DNA of 64,000 nucleotides from Pseudomonas persica (GCF_900291015.1 NZ_OLKL01000011.1:1-64000); one strand, 5' to 3'; counted from the first letter of the stretch, positions 34,181 to 43,537 are shown. Made by a program: numbers and translations. The notes: generated by a model from the sequence alone, not told the origin.

Positions 34181-34336
34181 ATGAGTTGGAGCTCCGACTG
34201 GTTTTCAGGCGGTCTGGAAGAGAAGGCTTTCGCGTTTTGTGAGGAGGTTGACTCAGCGAGAATGACGCTTGAGCGGGAGAAGCAGGAGGGAGGGGGCGAG
34301 CTGAGAAATCATGGATCAAGGGGGTGGAGCGGGTAG
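34181..34336 (+). CDS. short open frame ending inside the tRNA gene, hypothetical
   Basis: A 51-residue frame starting MSWSSDWFSGGLEEKAFAFC after AAGGGAGTAA, a strong though tight ribosome-binding site. The composition is acidic and helical. The stop codon lies within the 3' end of the tRNA-Gly gene on the opposite strand. It could be the truncated start of a gene of an element once integrated at the tRNA. I do not recognise it. Confidence 0.35.
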   Translation: MSWSSDWFSGGLEEKAFAFCEEVDSARMTLEREKQEGGGELRNHGSRGWSG

Positions 34337-34398
34337 AGGGAATCGAACCCTCAACTAAAGCTTGGGAAGCTTTCGTTTTGCCACTAAACTATACCCGC
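34325..34398 (-). tRNA. tRNA-Gly (anticodon CCC)
   Basis: 74 nt including an encoded CCA. Acceptor GCGGGTA pairs with TACCCGC. The anticodon arm AAAGC-TTCCCAA-GCTTT gives anticodon CCC. The T-arm GAGGG-TTCGATT-CCCTC is perfect. It closely resembles E. coli glyU. The 3' end faces the AT-rich relict. Confidence 0.95.
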
Positions 34399-34509
34399 AT
34401 CTGCGCTGCACTTTTTACCAGAACCCCTCACGAATTAGAAGCCCGAGTTATAAAAAAAGCTTGTCGGCACCCCATAGCCTGCGGGGGCGGCTACAGGGCA
34501 CCGATGCGC

Positions 34510-35397
34510 TCAGATGGCCAATGCATGCTGCCCCTGTTGTACGTGCTGGTAGCGTTGACGAGGCTCGCGCACAGTCGGCTTGAGGAAGCCGAGCAAGACG
34601 CTGCGGGTGTTCTCGCAGGCGGTCTTGTTTTCCATGTCGAGGAAGTGGCCCGCGTCACGGATCACGCTGAACTGGCTCTTGCCCACATGCTTGCCGAACT
34701 GCCGGGCATCTTCGGCCGTGGTGTATTCGTCGCGGTCGCCGTTGATGAACAACACCGGGATGTCGATGTTGCGCGCGCCGTTCAGGGCCCGCTGCAGGTC
34801 ATGCTGCAGTACCTCGTTGATGTGGAAGTGCATCTGCGCGTACTCGTGGCTGTCCAGGCTGCTGACGTGGCGGTAGTTGAAGCGCTTGAACAGCGACGGC
34901 AGGTGCTTGCCGATGGTGTCGTTGACCAGGTTGCCGACCTGATAGCGGTCGCAGGCGGCCAGGTACTGGCAGCCACGGTCCAGGTAGTCGCGCATCGGTT
35001 CGTTGATCACCGGCGAGAACGAGCTCACCACTGCTTTCTTCACGTGCCGCGGCTGGTGCGCCAGCGCCAGCAGCGTGCTTGCGCCACCCCACGAGAACGA
35101 CATCACGTGGTCTGCCTGGAAGTGCTCGATCAGCTCAAGGAGGATATGCGCTTCGGTCTCCTTGCTGATCAGGCGTTCCTGGCGATTGTGCGGCTTGGAT
35201 TTGCCCGCGTATGGCTGGTCGAACAGTACTACGTTGAACTGCGGGTGCAGGTTACGTACCGTCTGGGCGAACGAGGCCGTGGTGGCCAGCGAGCCATTGA
35301 TCATGATGATCGTTTTCTCGGCCGCATCCGCGCGATAGAACTCCGTGTAAACCCGATACTGACCTTGGATATCAAGTACAGCGATTTCTGGCCTCAT
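34510..35397 (-). CDS. phaG: (R)-3-hydroxyacyl-ACP thioesterase / transacylase PhaG
   Basis: A 295-residue alpha/beta-hydrolase, recognised as PhaG from MRPEIAVLDIQGQYRVYTEF, QADHVMSFSWGGASTLLALA and the ending QRYQHVQQGQHALAI, which match the P. putida protein as I recall it. The nucleophile Ser is in SFSWGGAS, with the acid in INGDRDEYTT and His in DAGHFLDMEN. PhaG draws 3-hydroxyacyl chains from fatty acid synthesis into medium-chain-length PHA. It was first called an ACP:CoA transacylase and later work favours thioesterase action followed by a CoA ligase. It is close kin of RhlA. A CAGGAG ribosome-binding site precedes the start. The gene stands alone beside tRNA-Gly. Confidence 0.95.
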   Translation of the reverse strand: MRPEIAVLDIQGQYRVYTEFYRADAAEKTIIMINGSLATTASFAQTVRNLHPQFNVVLFDQPYAGKSKPHNRQERLISKETEAHILLELIEHFQADHVMSFSWGGASTLLALAHQPRHVKKAVVSSFSPVINEPMRDYLDRGCQYLAACDRYQVGNLVNDTIGKHLPSLFKRFNYRHVSSLDSHEYAQMHFHINEVLQHDLQRALNGARNIDIPVLFINGDRDEYTTAEDARQFGKHVGKSQFSVIRDAGHFLDMENKTACENTRSVLLGFLKPTVREPRQRYQHVQQGQHALAI

Positions 35398-35736
35398 GTC
35401 ATCGACTCCTGGCGCAAAAAGGGTATTCGCGTCACCTAGGGTGCACGTTCTTTATGACAGGTAGGCATTTGCCTGAAGAGAAACCGGGGGGCCCTGTGTC
35501 GATCCTTGGCACTTGCGTCGACGGTATTGTTTTTGGCGGGCAATTTGCTGTGCCCCAAGGCATCGAGGCCTTGGGTGGCCGGCAAAAGGTGTCTTCGACT
35601 GCGGGCGTGACTTGGTAGTCACATGCAGACTGACGATTTGGATTCAAGCAGTGGGTCGGCGATCCTGCAAGTGCCGTTCGGGCGGAAATGTGACTTTTGT
35701 CGCTGAGCGGTCGTATGACGACCCTGGGCTGTCTGC

Positions 35737-35842
35737 CCCGGCCTCTTCGCGGGTAAACCCGCTCCCGCAGGCATTGCGCCGCGCCCGAGGGCAGCGGAAA
35801 CCTTGTGGGCGCGGGTTTACCCGCGAAGAGGCCGGGGCAGGC
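35737..35842. repeat. REP pair
   Basis: Facing copies GGCCTCTTCGCGGGTAAACC and GCGGGTTTACCCGCGAAGAG, about 35 bp apart. They lie in the 448-bp gap between phaG and rsuA (35398-35845); the rest of the gap shows no gene I can support. Confidence 0.9.
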
Positions 35843-35845
35843 AAC

Positions 35846-36538
35846 CTAGACCGTGGCTATCTCATCCGCCGTCAGCTCACGAAACGCCCCCGGCGCCAAT
35901 CCCGGGTCCAGCCGGATTGCTCCCATGCTCTCGCGATGCAACCCCACCACCTTGTTGTCGAAATGGCCGAACATGCGCTTCACCTGGTGATAACGCCCTT
36001 CGACGATGGCTAGCCGCGCCTGGCGCGGCCCGAGGATGTCCAACTGGGCGGGCTGGGTGGTGAGGCCTTCGAAAGCGAAGTAGAAGCCTTCCAGGAACTT
36101 GGCCACATAGTGCTCGCCAATCTCGTCTTCGGTTTCCACCAGATAGTGCTTGGGCAGCTTGGTCGCGGGCTGGGTAAGCCGCCGTGACCACTGGCCATCG
36201 TTGGTCAGGAGCATCAGGCCGGTGGTGTTGAAGTCAAGGCGCCCGGCTATGTGCAGGTCCTCACGCAACGCGCTGGGCAGCAGGTCGAGCACGGTGCGGT
36301 GTTGCCGGTCCTGGGTGGCGCTGACGCAGCCAGCGGGTTTGTGCAGCATCAAGTAACGCGCCGGGCGGCCAGCCTGCAGCAGTTGGTCGTCCAGCTCCAC
36401 GCGGCTGAATTCGCGGACCTCGGCCAGCGGGTCGCTGACCACCTGGCCATCCACTCGCACGCGGTGTTGCGCCAGCATCAGGCGGACTTGCTGGCGGTTG
36501 TGGTTCGGCAGGTTGGCGAGGAAACGGTCGAGGCGCAT
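35846..36538 (-). CDS. rsuA: 16S rRNA pseudouridine(516) synthase RsuA
   Basis: A 230-residue RsuA/RluB/E/F-family pseudouridine synthase. An S4 RNA-binding domain (about 1-50: MRLDRFLANLPNHNRQQVRL) precedes the catalytic domain. The active-site Asp102 lies in AGRLDFNTTGLMLLTNDG; YLMLHKPAG and VEGRYHQVKRMFGH are further family blocks. The length and S4 domain favour RsuA over RluE. The exact rRNA position is inferred from family. Confidence 0.88.
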   Translation of the reverse strand: MRLDRFLANLPNHNRQQVRLMLAQHRVRVDGQVVSDPLAEVREFSRVELDDQLLQAGRPARYLMLHKPAGCVSATQDRQHRTVLDLLPSALREDLHIAGRLDFNTTGLMLLTNDGQWSRRLTQPATKLPKHYLVETEDEIGEHYVAKFLEGFYFAFEGLTTQPAQLDILGPRQARLAIVEGRYHQVKRMFGHFDNKVVGLHRESMGAIRLDPGLAPGAFRELTADEIATV

Positions 36539-36547
36539 GGCAAACAG

Positions 36548-36760
36548 TCAGAGGGAAGCGGGGGGGCGGAGTTGTTCTTCAACGGCGGCGCAGCGCGGGC
36601 ACAGGCAGGCTTTGTCGCGCAGATCGGCGGGCAGGGCCTGGAGCACGGCCGGGTCGATGCTCACGGCGTAGCACCAGCAGGCCTGGGTGGCCCGACGCGG
36701 GTCGGCCAGGCTGCACTGGTTGAGGGCACCACAGGCGGGGCAGTGCTGGTCGTCATGCAT
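36548..36760 (-). CDS. cysteine-rich CWC-family small protein
   Basis: A 70-residue protein with the pattern CPACGALNQC, ACWCYAVSI and ACLCPRC, seven cysteines in all. This is the cysteine-rich CWC pattern, probably binding zinc. The start MHDDQHCPACG at 36760 has GGAG upstream; an upstream Met at 36805 is rejected. It precedes rsuA by 9 bp on the same strand, so they are probably cotranscribed. Role unknown. Confidence 0.8.
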   Translation of the reverse strand: MHDDQHCPACGALNQCSLADPRRATQACWCYAVSIDPAVLQALPADLRDKACLCPRCAAVEEQLRPPASL

Positions 36761-36902
36761 GCTGCCGCTCTCCTGTATCAAATTGTTGCAGAAATGGCAC
36801 TGCACTTCGGCGCCACGGTCTTATTCAATGTCGATGATCGCATTTCGCATCGACGCTCGCCAGCGCCGCTGTTCGGGCACTCCAGCGGTCCAGGAGGCCG
36901 CC

Positions 36903-37352
36903 ATGTCTTATCGAATCCTGTTGATCGCCCTGCTGGGGCTGATGACTTCCGCCTGCGTTCCGTACTACGAGAGCGGGGGCTATTACCGGTCGGACCACTA
37001 CTACTCCGACCGTTATGTGTCACCGGACTATTACCGCTATGACCGCTATTACGTAACGCCGCAACCGCGCTATTACTACCAGCCGGCACCGCGCTACTAC
37101 TACCGCTCGGCGCCAGCGCCTCATTACCGGTCTCATCCGCAGCCGGGGATGAAGCAGTGGCATGGCAACCCACGCTATGACCATGGCAACCGCCAGCGGT
37201 ATGACTATGGGCGCGACCGGGATCGTCATGATTATCGCGGTGGCAGCCAGCGCTACCAGAATGACCGTTGGCACTCCAATGGGCGGGGGGATGGTGACCG
37301 GCGTTGGGATGGGCGGCGTGGGCACGGGCAAGGAGGCAACTGGCAGCAGTAG
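36903..37352 (+). CDS. tyrosine/arginine-rich lipoprotein
   Basis: A 149-residue predicted lipoprotein: MSYRILLIALLGLMTSAC with lipobox TSAC (Cys18). The mature part is low-complexity and extremely rich in Tyr, Arg, Asp and later Gly (YYRSDHYYSDRYVSPDYYRY; then GDRRWDGRRGHGQGG). A CAGGAGG ribosome-binding site precedes the ATG. It is likely surface- or periplasm-exposed and disordered. Such YXRYD-rich proteins are common but uncharacterised in pseudomonads. Confidence 0.78.
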   Translation: MSYRILLIALLGLMTSACVPYYESGGYYRSDHYYSDRYVSPDYYRYDRYYVTPQPRYYYQPAPRYYYRSAPAPHYRSHPQPGMKQWHGNPRYDHGNRQRYDYGRDRDRHDYRGGSQRYQNDRWHSNGRGDGDRRWDGRRGHGQGGNWQQ

Positions 37353-37395
37353 GTGAATTGAAAACCGGGGCGCTTTGCGCCCCAGGCTTCAGCGT

Positions 37396-38502
37396 TCAAC
37401 CCAGATCAGCCAACGGGTGTCGCCCCTCCCACACCTTGGCAAAATGCGCCTCGACCACCGCCGCCGGCACTTGCGCCACATCGGGCCAGTGCCAGCGCGG
37501 CTGGTTGTCCTTGTCCAGCAAGCGCGCACGCACGCCTTCGCTGAATTCCGGGTGGCGGCAGCAGTTCAGGCTCATGCTGTATTCCATCTGGAACACCTGC
37601 GCCAACGACAGGTGGCGTGCCCGATGGATTTGCTCCCACACCAGGTGGGCGGTCAGCGGGCAACCTTCATGCAACCGTTGGCCGGCATCTGCCAGCAGCG
37701 GGTCGTCGTGGTGCTTGAGCCCCTCCAGCGCGCGCCAGGCGGCGGCAGCATCGGCTACGTCGAGCAACTGATCGATCACCTGCCGCCGCGGCAGCCACTG
37801 GGCCTCGGGCAACTCGGCGCAGGCACGGTGCTGTTCGGCCTTGAGCAGGCTGTTCAGTTGCAGGGCGGTCTGTTCCTGCCAGTTAAGTTGCAGCAGCTCC
37901 TCGATCAGCGCCTCTTGCTGGTATTCGCCCAGGAAGCGGTCGGCCAGGCCCAGATCAAGGGCGTCGTGGGCGTTGATCGGCGCCCCGGTCAGGCCGAGGA
38001 ACAACCCCAGCTTGCCCGGCAGGCGGGCAAGGAACCAGCTGGCGCCCACGTCCGGGTACAGGCCGATGCTGATTTCCGGCATGGCCAACCGACTGCTGGG
38101 GGTGACGATGCGCACATTGGCGCCCTGCAGCAGACCCATACCACCGCCCAGCACATGCCCATGGCCCCAGCACAGCAGCGGCTTGGCATAGGTGTGCAGG
38201 GCAAAGTCCAGGCGGTATTCGGCGGCGAAGAAGGTGGCGGCCAGCGGGGGCACGCTGCCGGGGTGGTCGCGGCAGGCTTGCGCCAGCGCCCGCACATCGC
38301 CACCGGCGCAGAAGGCCTTGGCACCGTTGCCGCGCAGCAGCACGCAGACGATCCCCGGGTCGCGAGCCCAGGTGTGCAGCTGTTCGCCCAATACCTCGAG
38401 CATCGGCAGGTTCAGGGCATTGAGCGCCTTGGGCGCATCCAGGGTGGCGATGCCGATGCGGGCGCCATCGGCGCCGGTGAGTACCTCGCAATGAATGGCC
38501 AT
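37396..38502 (-). CDS. enoyl-CoA hydratase/isomerase-family protein, 3-hydroxyisobutyryl-CoA hydrolase type
   Basis: A 368-residue crotonase-fold enzyme. [60 protein letters not shown] and [20 protein letters not shown] are the crotonase blocks. [20 protein letters not shown] and the C-terminal HIBYL-CoA-H extension (about 240-368) point to the hydrolase branch of valine degradation. No valine-pathway neighbours are present, so another acyl-CoA is possible. Confidence 0.85.
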   Translation of the reverse strand: MAIHCEVLTGADGARIGIATLDAPKALNALNLPMLEVLGEQLHTWARDPGIVCVLLRGNGAKAFCAGGDVRALAQACRDHPGSVPPLAATFFAAEYRLDFALHTYAKPLLCWGHGHVLGGGMGLLQGANVRIVTPSSRLAMPEISIGLYPDVGASWFLARLPGKLGLFLGLTGAPINAHDALDLGLADRFLGEYQQEALIEELLQLNWQEQTALQLNSLLKAEQHRACAELPEAQWLPRRQVIDQLLDVADAAAAWRALEGLKHHDDPLLADAGQRLHEGCPLTAHLVWEQIHRARHLSLAQVFQMEYSMSLNCCRHPEFSEGVRARLLDKDNQPRWHWPDVAQVPAAVVEAHFAKVWEGRHPLADLG

Positions 38503-38628
38503 GGACTACCTCGTGCAAGTCATCGCTCAAGTATGGCTTGCCTGGCCAAACATGCCGGTCGTCGGTCGGATCGTTTGACAAGCGGGAAGGGCTTACCTAG
38601 TGTCGCGCCATTGTTTATGGAAGGCCCC

Positions 38629-39321
38629 ATGACTGACGACGATCGCATCAAACTCGAACCCAGCTGGAAGGCCGCCTTGCGCGCCGAATTCGACCAGCCC
38701 TACATGCATCAGCTGCGCGAGTTCCTGCGCAGCGAATACGCCGCCGGCAAAGAGATCTACCCGCCAGGGCCGTTGATCTTCAATGCGCTCAACTCGACGC
38801 CGCTGGACCAGGTGAAGGTAGTCATCCTCGGCCAGGACCCGTACCACGGGCCGGGCCAGGCCCATGGCCTGTGTTTCTCGGTACAGCCGGGCGTGGCCAC
38901 GCCACCGTCGCTGGTCAACATCTACAAGGAGTTGCAGCGCGACCTGAACATCCCGATTGCCAATCATGGCTACCTGCAGAGCTGGGCCGAGCAGGGCGTG
39001 CTGTTGCTCAACACGACCATGACCGTGGAGCGCGCCAATGCCGCGTCACATGCCAAGAAGGGTTGGGAATTCTTTACCGACCGGGTCATTCAGGTGGTCA
39101 GCGAGCAGTGCCCGAACGTGGTGTTCCTGCTGTGGGGCTCGCATGCGCAAAGCAAGCAGAAGCTGATCGACGGGACCAAGCACCTGGTGCTGAAATCGGT
39201 GCATCCGTCGCCGTTGTCGGCTTACCGTGGGTTCCTGGGGTGTGGGCATTTCAGCCGGACCAACAGTTTCCTCGAGCAGCGGGGTATGGCGCCGATCAAC
39301 TGGGCGTTGCCGCCGTTGTGA
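38629..39321 (+). CDS. ung: uracil-DNA glycosylase
   Basis: A 230-residue family-1 uracil-DNA glycosylase that excises uracil from DNA. The water-activating motif [18 protein letters not shown] has Asp70. LLLNTTMTV and the [18 protein letters not shown] leucine/His loop are intact. The ATG at 38629 is used with GGAAGG just upstream; an in-frame ATG at 38617 would add four residues. Complete and ordinary. Confidence 0.97.
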   Translation: MTDDDRIKLEPSWKAALRAEFDQPYMHQLREFLRSEYAAGKEIYPPGPLIFNALNSTPLDQVKVVILGQDPYHGPGQAHGLCFSVQPGVATPPSLVNIYKELQRDLNIPIANHGYLQSWAEQGVLLLNTTMTVERANAASHAKKGWEFFTDRVIQVVSEQCPNVVFLLWGSHAQSKQKLIDGTKHLVLKSVHPSPLSAYRGFLGCGHFSRTNSFLEQRGMAPINWALPPL

Positions 39322-39342
39322 AGGCCTGACATACCGCGTTGC

Positions 39343-39441
39343 CTGCTTCGCGGGTGAACCCGCTCCCACAGGTACAGTACTACCCTCAGGGGCTGTGTGG
39401 TCCCTGTGGGAGCGGGTTTACCCGCGAAGAGACCGTCACAG
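39343..39441. repeat. REP pair
   Basis: Facing copies GCGGGTGAACCCGCTCCCAC and GTGGGAGCGGGTTTACCCGC, about 40 bp apart, between the convergent ung and AbrB-family genes. Confidence 0.9.
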
Positions 39442-40473
39442 TCATTCCGGGGTTGCATTCCACAGCCGGAACAACGGCTCTGCCAGAAACAGCACGAACA
39501 GCAGTCGCATCACCTGCAGCGCTGTCACCAGCGGTACCGACAGCTGCAGGGTCTCTGCCGTCAGGCTCATCTCGGCAATCCCGCCCGGCATCATCCCTAG
39601 CGTCAGCGAACGCAAATCCAGCGCGCTCATCACGCTCAGCACCCAGGCTGCGCTGCCGGCAATCGCCATGCACAACGCCGTGGCCACCAGGGTGCGCCCA
39701 AGGAACGAGGGGGCGCGGCGGAAGAACGCCCGGTTGAAGTGGCAGGCCAGACCGCTACCGATCAGCCACTGGCCGATCTGGCTGGCGCCATTGGGCAGGG
39801 CAATCTGCAGGTCGCCGGCAAGGCTCACCGTGGCTGCCACCAGCAATGGCCCGAACAACCACGGGTTGGGCTGGCGCAAGCGCTGCCAGAGCAAGGCGAC
39901 GGCAACGCCCAGCGGGGCAATCAACGCCAGCCAGCCCCAGCTCACGCTGCCGGTGTGATTCAACGGCACGCCGTCACCCAGCAAGAACTTGAACAGTGCC
40001 GGCACGCACAGTACCACCGCCAGGACGCGCAGGCTCTGCGCCGCCGCCACCTGGCTGAGCACCGCGCCGTTGCGCGCGCCAAGGTTGACCATTTCCCCCG
40101 AACCGCCCGGCATGCTGGCAAAGAACGCGGTAGCGCGGTCCTCACCGGTGCGCCGCAGCAGCCATACGCTGATCACGCTGGACAGGGTGGTGAACAGCGC
40201 GCCGCAGAAGATCAGCGTGAAATGGCTGGCCACCTGCTCGATCACCGCCGGGGTGAAGTGCAGGCCAATGCCGATGCCGATGATCCACTGCCCGCATTTG
40301 CGGCCATTGGGGATTTCCGACAGCTGCCAGGGTGTCAGACAGCGCACCAGGATGATCGCCAGCAGCGAGCCGACCATCCACGGCAAAGGCCAGCCGACCT
40401 TGCTGGCGGCAAAACCGCCAGCAAGGCCGACCAGCCCGGTTGCGACAAACAGCGGCAACGAGCGATCAGGCAT
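39442..40473 (-). CDS. AbrB-family (PF05145) membrane protein
   Basis: A 343-residue inner-membrane protein with about ten helices in two similar halves (GWPLPWMVGSLLAIILVRCL with MPGGSGEMVNLGARNG; then PNPWLFGPLLVAATV with MMPGGIAEMSLTAETL). The repeated PGG(S/I)(G/A)EM motif is characteristic of the AbrB/COG3180 family, once called ammonia monooxygenase-like. It overlaps the start side of tctA by 8 bp and is the last gene of the tricarboxylate operon, suggesting a role tied to the same substrate. Confidence 0.85.
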   Translation of the reverse strand: MPDRSLPLFVATGLVGLAGGFAASKVGWPLPWMVGSLLAIILVRCLTPWQLSEIPNGRKCGQWIIGIGIGLHFTPAVIEQVASHFTLIFCGALFTTLSSVISVWLLRRTGEDRATAFFASMPGGSGEMVNLGARNGAVLSQVAAAQSLRVLAVVLCVPALFKFLLGDGVPLNHTGSVSWGWLALIAPLGVAVALLWQRLRQPNPWLFGPLLVAATVSLAGDLQIALPNGASQIGQWLIGSGLACHFNRAFFRRAPSFLGRTLVATALCMAIAGSAAWVLSVMSALDLRSLTLGMMPGGIAEMSLTAETLQLSVPLVTALQVMRLLFVLFLAEPLFRLWNATPE

Positions 40474-41980
40474 CGGCCATCGCCCGGCGCTCCAGGCTGC
40501 GTTTGCGCCAGCTGCGCAGCAGCGGCAGGGTCAGCATGCAAATGGTCAGTACCCATACCGACATGCTGATCGGGCTCGACCAGAGGATGCCCAGTTCGCC
40601 GTTGGAGATCGACAGCGCCCGGCGCAGGTTCTGCTCCATCAGCCCACCGAGGATGAAGCCGAGCAGGATCGGCGACAGCGGGAAGTCCAGCTTGCGCAGG
40701 ATATAGCCCATGATGCCGATGCCGACCATCAGGAACAGGTCGAAGGTGGTGGCATGCACGGCGTATACGCCGATCGCCGTGATGATGGCGATCACCGGCA
40801 CCAGCGCCCAGTTCGGCACGGCGAGGATGCGGGTGAAGATGCGGATCATCGGGATGTTGAGGATCACCAACATGATGTTGGCGATGAACAGCGAGGCGAT
40901 CAGGCCCCAGACGATGTCTGGCTGCTGTTCGAACAACAGTGGGCCAGGGGTGATGTTGTACAGCGTCAGTGCGCCGATCATCACCGCGGTGGTGCCCGAG
41001 CCGGGTACGCCGAGGGTCAGCATCGGTACCAGGGCGCCACAGCAGGAGGCGCCGATGGCGGTTTCCGGGGCGGCCAGGCCACGGACGTCGCCCTTGCCGA
41101 ATTGGCCTTTGTCCCCTGCCAGGCGTTTTTCGGTCATGTAGGCCACAGCACTCGCCAGTGTTGCACCGGCACCTGGCAACACACCCATGATGAAGCCCAG
41201 CAGGCCGCAGCGGATATTGACCACGAATACCGAGGCCGCTTCCTTGAAGTTGAACAGCATGCGCCCGGTGGCCTTGACCGCCTGGTGGCCATGGTGGGTC
41301 TTTTCCAGCAGCAGGAGGATTTCGCTGATGGAGAACAGGCCCAGCACCAGCACCACGAACTGGATGCCATCGGCCAGGTGCACGCTGTCGCCGGTGAAGC
41401 GGTACACGCCACTGTTGGCATCGATACCGACTGCCGACAGGAACAGGCCGATCAGTGCGGCAATGAAGGTTTTCAACGGCTTGTCGCCAGCCATGCCGCC
41501 AAGGGCGACAATGGCGAACACCATCAGCACGAAGTACTCCGCCGGGCCGAAGGCGATTGCCCATTTCGCCAGCAGTGGGGCGAACAGCACCATGCCGCAG
41601 GTGGCGATCAGCGCACCGATGAATGAACTCCAGGCCGACAGCGACAGCGCTACGCCAGCCAGGCCATTACGGGCCATCGGGTAGCCATCGAGGGTGGTCA
41701 TTACGGTCGAGGCTTCGCCGGGGATGTTCAGCAGGATCGAACTGATGCGCCCACCGTACTCGCAGCCCAGGTACACCGCCGCCAGCAGGATCAGCGCCGA
41801 TTCCGGCGGCAGGCCGAGGGCGAAGGCGATGGGGATCAGCAGGGCCACGCCGTTGATCGGGCCCAGGCCCGGCAGCAGGCCGACCACGGTACCGATCAGC
41901 GTGCCGGACAGGGCGGTGACCAGGTTGTAGGGGGACAGGGCGACGCCGAAGCCCTGGCCCAGGTAGCTCAAGGTATCCAT
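40466..41980 (-). CDS. tctA: TctA large membrane subunit of tripartite tricarboxylate transporter
   Basis: A 504-residue TctA protein with about 11-12 helices. GTLIGTVVGLLPGLGPINGV, AVYLGCEYGGRISSILLNIP and GEASTVMTTLDGYPMARNGL near the N-terminus and FIMGVLPGAGATLASAVAYM centrally are the family signatures. It forms the Na+-dependent citrate/tricarboxylate channel with TctB. It is encoded 3 bp after tctB. Confidence 0.95.
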   Translation of the reverse strand: MDTLSYLGQGFGVALSPYNLVTALSGTLIGTVVGLLPGLGPINGVALLIPIAFALGLPPESALILLAAVYLGCEYGGRISSILLNIPGEASTVMTTLDGYPMARNGLAGVALSLSAWSSFIGALIATCGMVLFAPLLAKWAIAFGPAEYFVLMVFAIVALGGMAGDKPLKTFIAALIGLFLSAVGIDANSGVYRFTGDSVHLADGIQFVVLVLGLFSISEILLLLEKTHHGHQAVKATGRMLFNFKEAASVFVVNIRCGLLGFIMGVLPGAGATLASAVAYMTEKRLAGDKGQFGKGDVRGLAAPETAIGASCCGALVPMLTLGVPGSGTTAVMIGALTLYNITPGPLLFEQQPDIVWGLIASLFIANIMLVILNIPMIRIFTRILAVPNWALVPVIAIITAIGVYAVHATTFDLFLMVGIGIMGYILRKLDFPLSPILLGFILGGLMEQNLRRALSISNGELGILWSSPISMSVWVLTICMLTLPLLRSWRKRSLERRAMADA

Positions 41981-41983
41981 GTG

Positions 41984-42442
41984 TCAGTTCTCCAGTACGC
42001 TCAGCAGGCCAAGGGGCAGGGGCACGTCCATCACGCGGTCGAACAGCCAGTAGAGGAACAGGCTCATGCCCGCTACCACGAGGGTGCTGTGCAGCCAGCG
42101 ACCGCCGTACAGGCGGGCCATGGGCACGCCGACCAGGATGGCGCTGAGGATGAAGCCCAGGGCTTCGAAGGTGCTGGCGAAAGCGATCAGCAGGCCGACG
42201 CAGGCGGCGATCTTGATCAGGGTTTCGCGGTCCAGCTCCGGCTCGTCGTCCTTGCGCACGATGGGCGTGGGGCGGAACACCAGGTACAGCAGACCCAGGC
42301 CCAGCAGGCCGAGCATCAACAGCGGGTAGGCGCGCGGGCCCACCGGTTCATAGGAAAACGCCGCCTGGTAAGGCCAGGCCATCACGGCCAGGGCGGCGCA
42401 TACCGCCAGCAGGGCCAGGGCGAAGATGCGTTGCAGGATCAT
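41984..42442 (-). CDS. tctB: TctB small membrane subunit
   Basis: A 152-residue four-helix protein of the TctB family (ILQRIFALALLAVCAALAVM, YPLLMLGLLGLGLLYLVF, FILSAILVGVPMARLYGG). The start at MILQRIFALA (42442) is chosen over 42484, which would run into the REP hairpin. It sits between tctC and tctA. Confidence 0.92.
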   Translation of the reverse strand: MILQRIFALALLAVCAALAVMAWPYQAAFSYEPVGPRAYPLLMLGLLGLGLLYLVFRPTPIVRKDDEPELDRETLIKIAACVGLLIAFASTFEALGFILSAILVGVPMARLYGGRWLHSTLVVAGMSLFLYWLFDRVMDVPLPLGLLSVLEN

Positions 42443-42455
42443 GAAGGAATCCTCG

Positions 42456-42491
42456 TTTGTGGGAGCGGGTAAACCCGCTCCCACAGGGGGC
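42456..42491. repeat. single palindromic REP hairpin inside the tct operon
   Basis: GTGGGAGCGGGTAAACCCGC followed by TCCCAC is a perfect hairpin between tctC and tctB. It could adjust relative mRNA levels of the binding protein versus the membrane subunits. Confidence 0.8.
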
Positions 42492-42510
42492 TGTGAAAGG
42501 TCGTGGTGGC

Positions 42511-43491
42511 TTACTGGATCAGGCCAAACTCCCTGGCCAGTGCCTTGTAGTCAGCCACTTGCTTCTTCACATAGCCGTCCAGCTCTTCGCCGGTCATGGC
42601 GAACGGGAACAGCTCGCGCTGGTCACGCAGCTTGGCGAAGTCTTCCGAGGCCAGCATCTTGTCGAATGACTGCTTCCACCAGGCGTAGTCCTCGTCGCTC
42701 ACCTTCGGCCCCAGATAGAAGCCGCGCACCACTGGCCAGACGATGTCGTAGCCCTGTTCCTTGGCGGTGGGGATGTCTTTCATCTCGGGCTCGTCCAGGC
42801 GGTTTTCCGAGAACACCGCGAGGATGCGCATGTTGCCGCTCTGAATGTGCGGCATGGAGTCGGAGATGTCGGTCGAACCGACCTGGATGTGGCCGCCCAG
42901 CAGCGCTGTGGCGATTTCGCCGCCGCCTTCCAGGGCCACGTAGCGCAGGTCACGCGGGTTGATGCCGGCGGCCTTGGCGATCAGAGCGGTCTGCATCCAG
43001 TCCTGGCTACCCACGGTACCGCCAGAGCCGATCACCACCTTGCTCGGGTCTTTCTTCAACGCCGCGACCAGGTCGTCGAGGGTCTTGTAGGGCGAGTCGC
43101 TCTTTACCGCGATGGCGCCATAGCTGGTACCGACGGCGGCCAGCCATTTCACCGCGCTCTCGTCGAAGCGGCCGAACTTGCCCTGGGCCAGGTTCAGCAG
43201 CGAGCCGCTGGACCAGGCTACCAGCGTGCCGGCATCGGCCGGGCGCTGGGCGACCACGGCGTTGTAGGCTACTGCGCCGACACCACCGGGCATGTAGGTG
43301 ACGCGCATCGGCTTACTGAGGATCTTCTCCTGCACCAGGGCGCTCTGCACCAGCTTGCAGGTCAGGTCGAAGCCACCGCCGGGTGAGGCGGGGGCAATGC
43401 ATTCGGGGCGTTTCGGTTCGGCAGCGAGGGCGTTGCCGGCCAACAGCAGGCAGCCGGTAGCGAGGACGAGGCGGCGCAGTGAAAAGGTCAT
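42511..43491 (-). CDS. tctC: TctC periplasmic tricarboxylate-binding protein
   Basis: A 326-residue solute-binding protein of the Bug/TctC family. The signal peptide (LRRLVLATGCLLLAGNALAA) is cleaved near residue 23. CIAPASPGGGFDLTCKLVQS, MPGGVGAVAYNAVV and VIGSGGTVGSQDWMQTALIA are typical binding-pocket loops. It presents citrate-like substrates to TctAB. It lies 46 bp after the porin gene. Confidence 0.93.
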   Translation of the reverse strand: MTFSLRRLVLATGCLLLAGNALAAEPKRPECIAPASPGGGFDLTCKLVQSALVQEKILSKPMRVTYMPGGVGAVAYNAVVAQRPADAGTLVAWSSGSLLNLAQGKFGRFDESAVKWLAAVGTSYGAIAVKSDSPYKTLDDLVAALKKDPSKVVIGSGGTVGSQDWMQTALIAKAAGINPRDLRYVALEGGGEIATALLGGHIQVGSTDISDSMPHIQSGNMRILAVFSENRLDEPEMKDIPTAKEQGYDIVWPVVRGFYLGPKVSDEDYAWWKQSFDKMLASEDFAKLRDQRELFPFAMTGEELDGYVKKQVADYKALAREFGLIQ

Positions 43492-43537
43492 CGTCTATCT
43501 CCGTGAGCGTTGTTGTTATCGGATTACCGCTATTGGG

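Noticed and set aside
34107..34319. A 70-codon minus-strand frame beside tRNA-Gly.
   Set aside because: It runs through the motif array, has no ribosome-binding site, and its composition is unlike neighbouring genes.
35432..35647. A 71-codon frame upstream of phaG.
   Set aside because: No motif, poor start context, in a promoter and REP gap.
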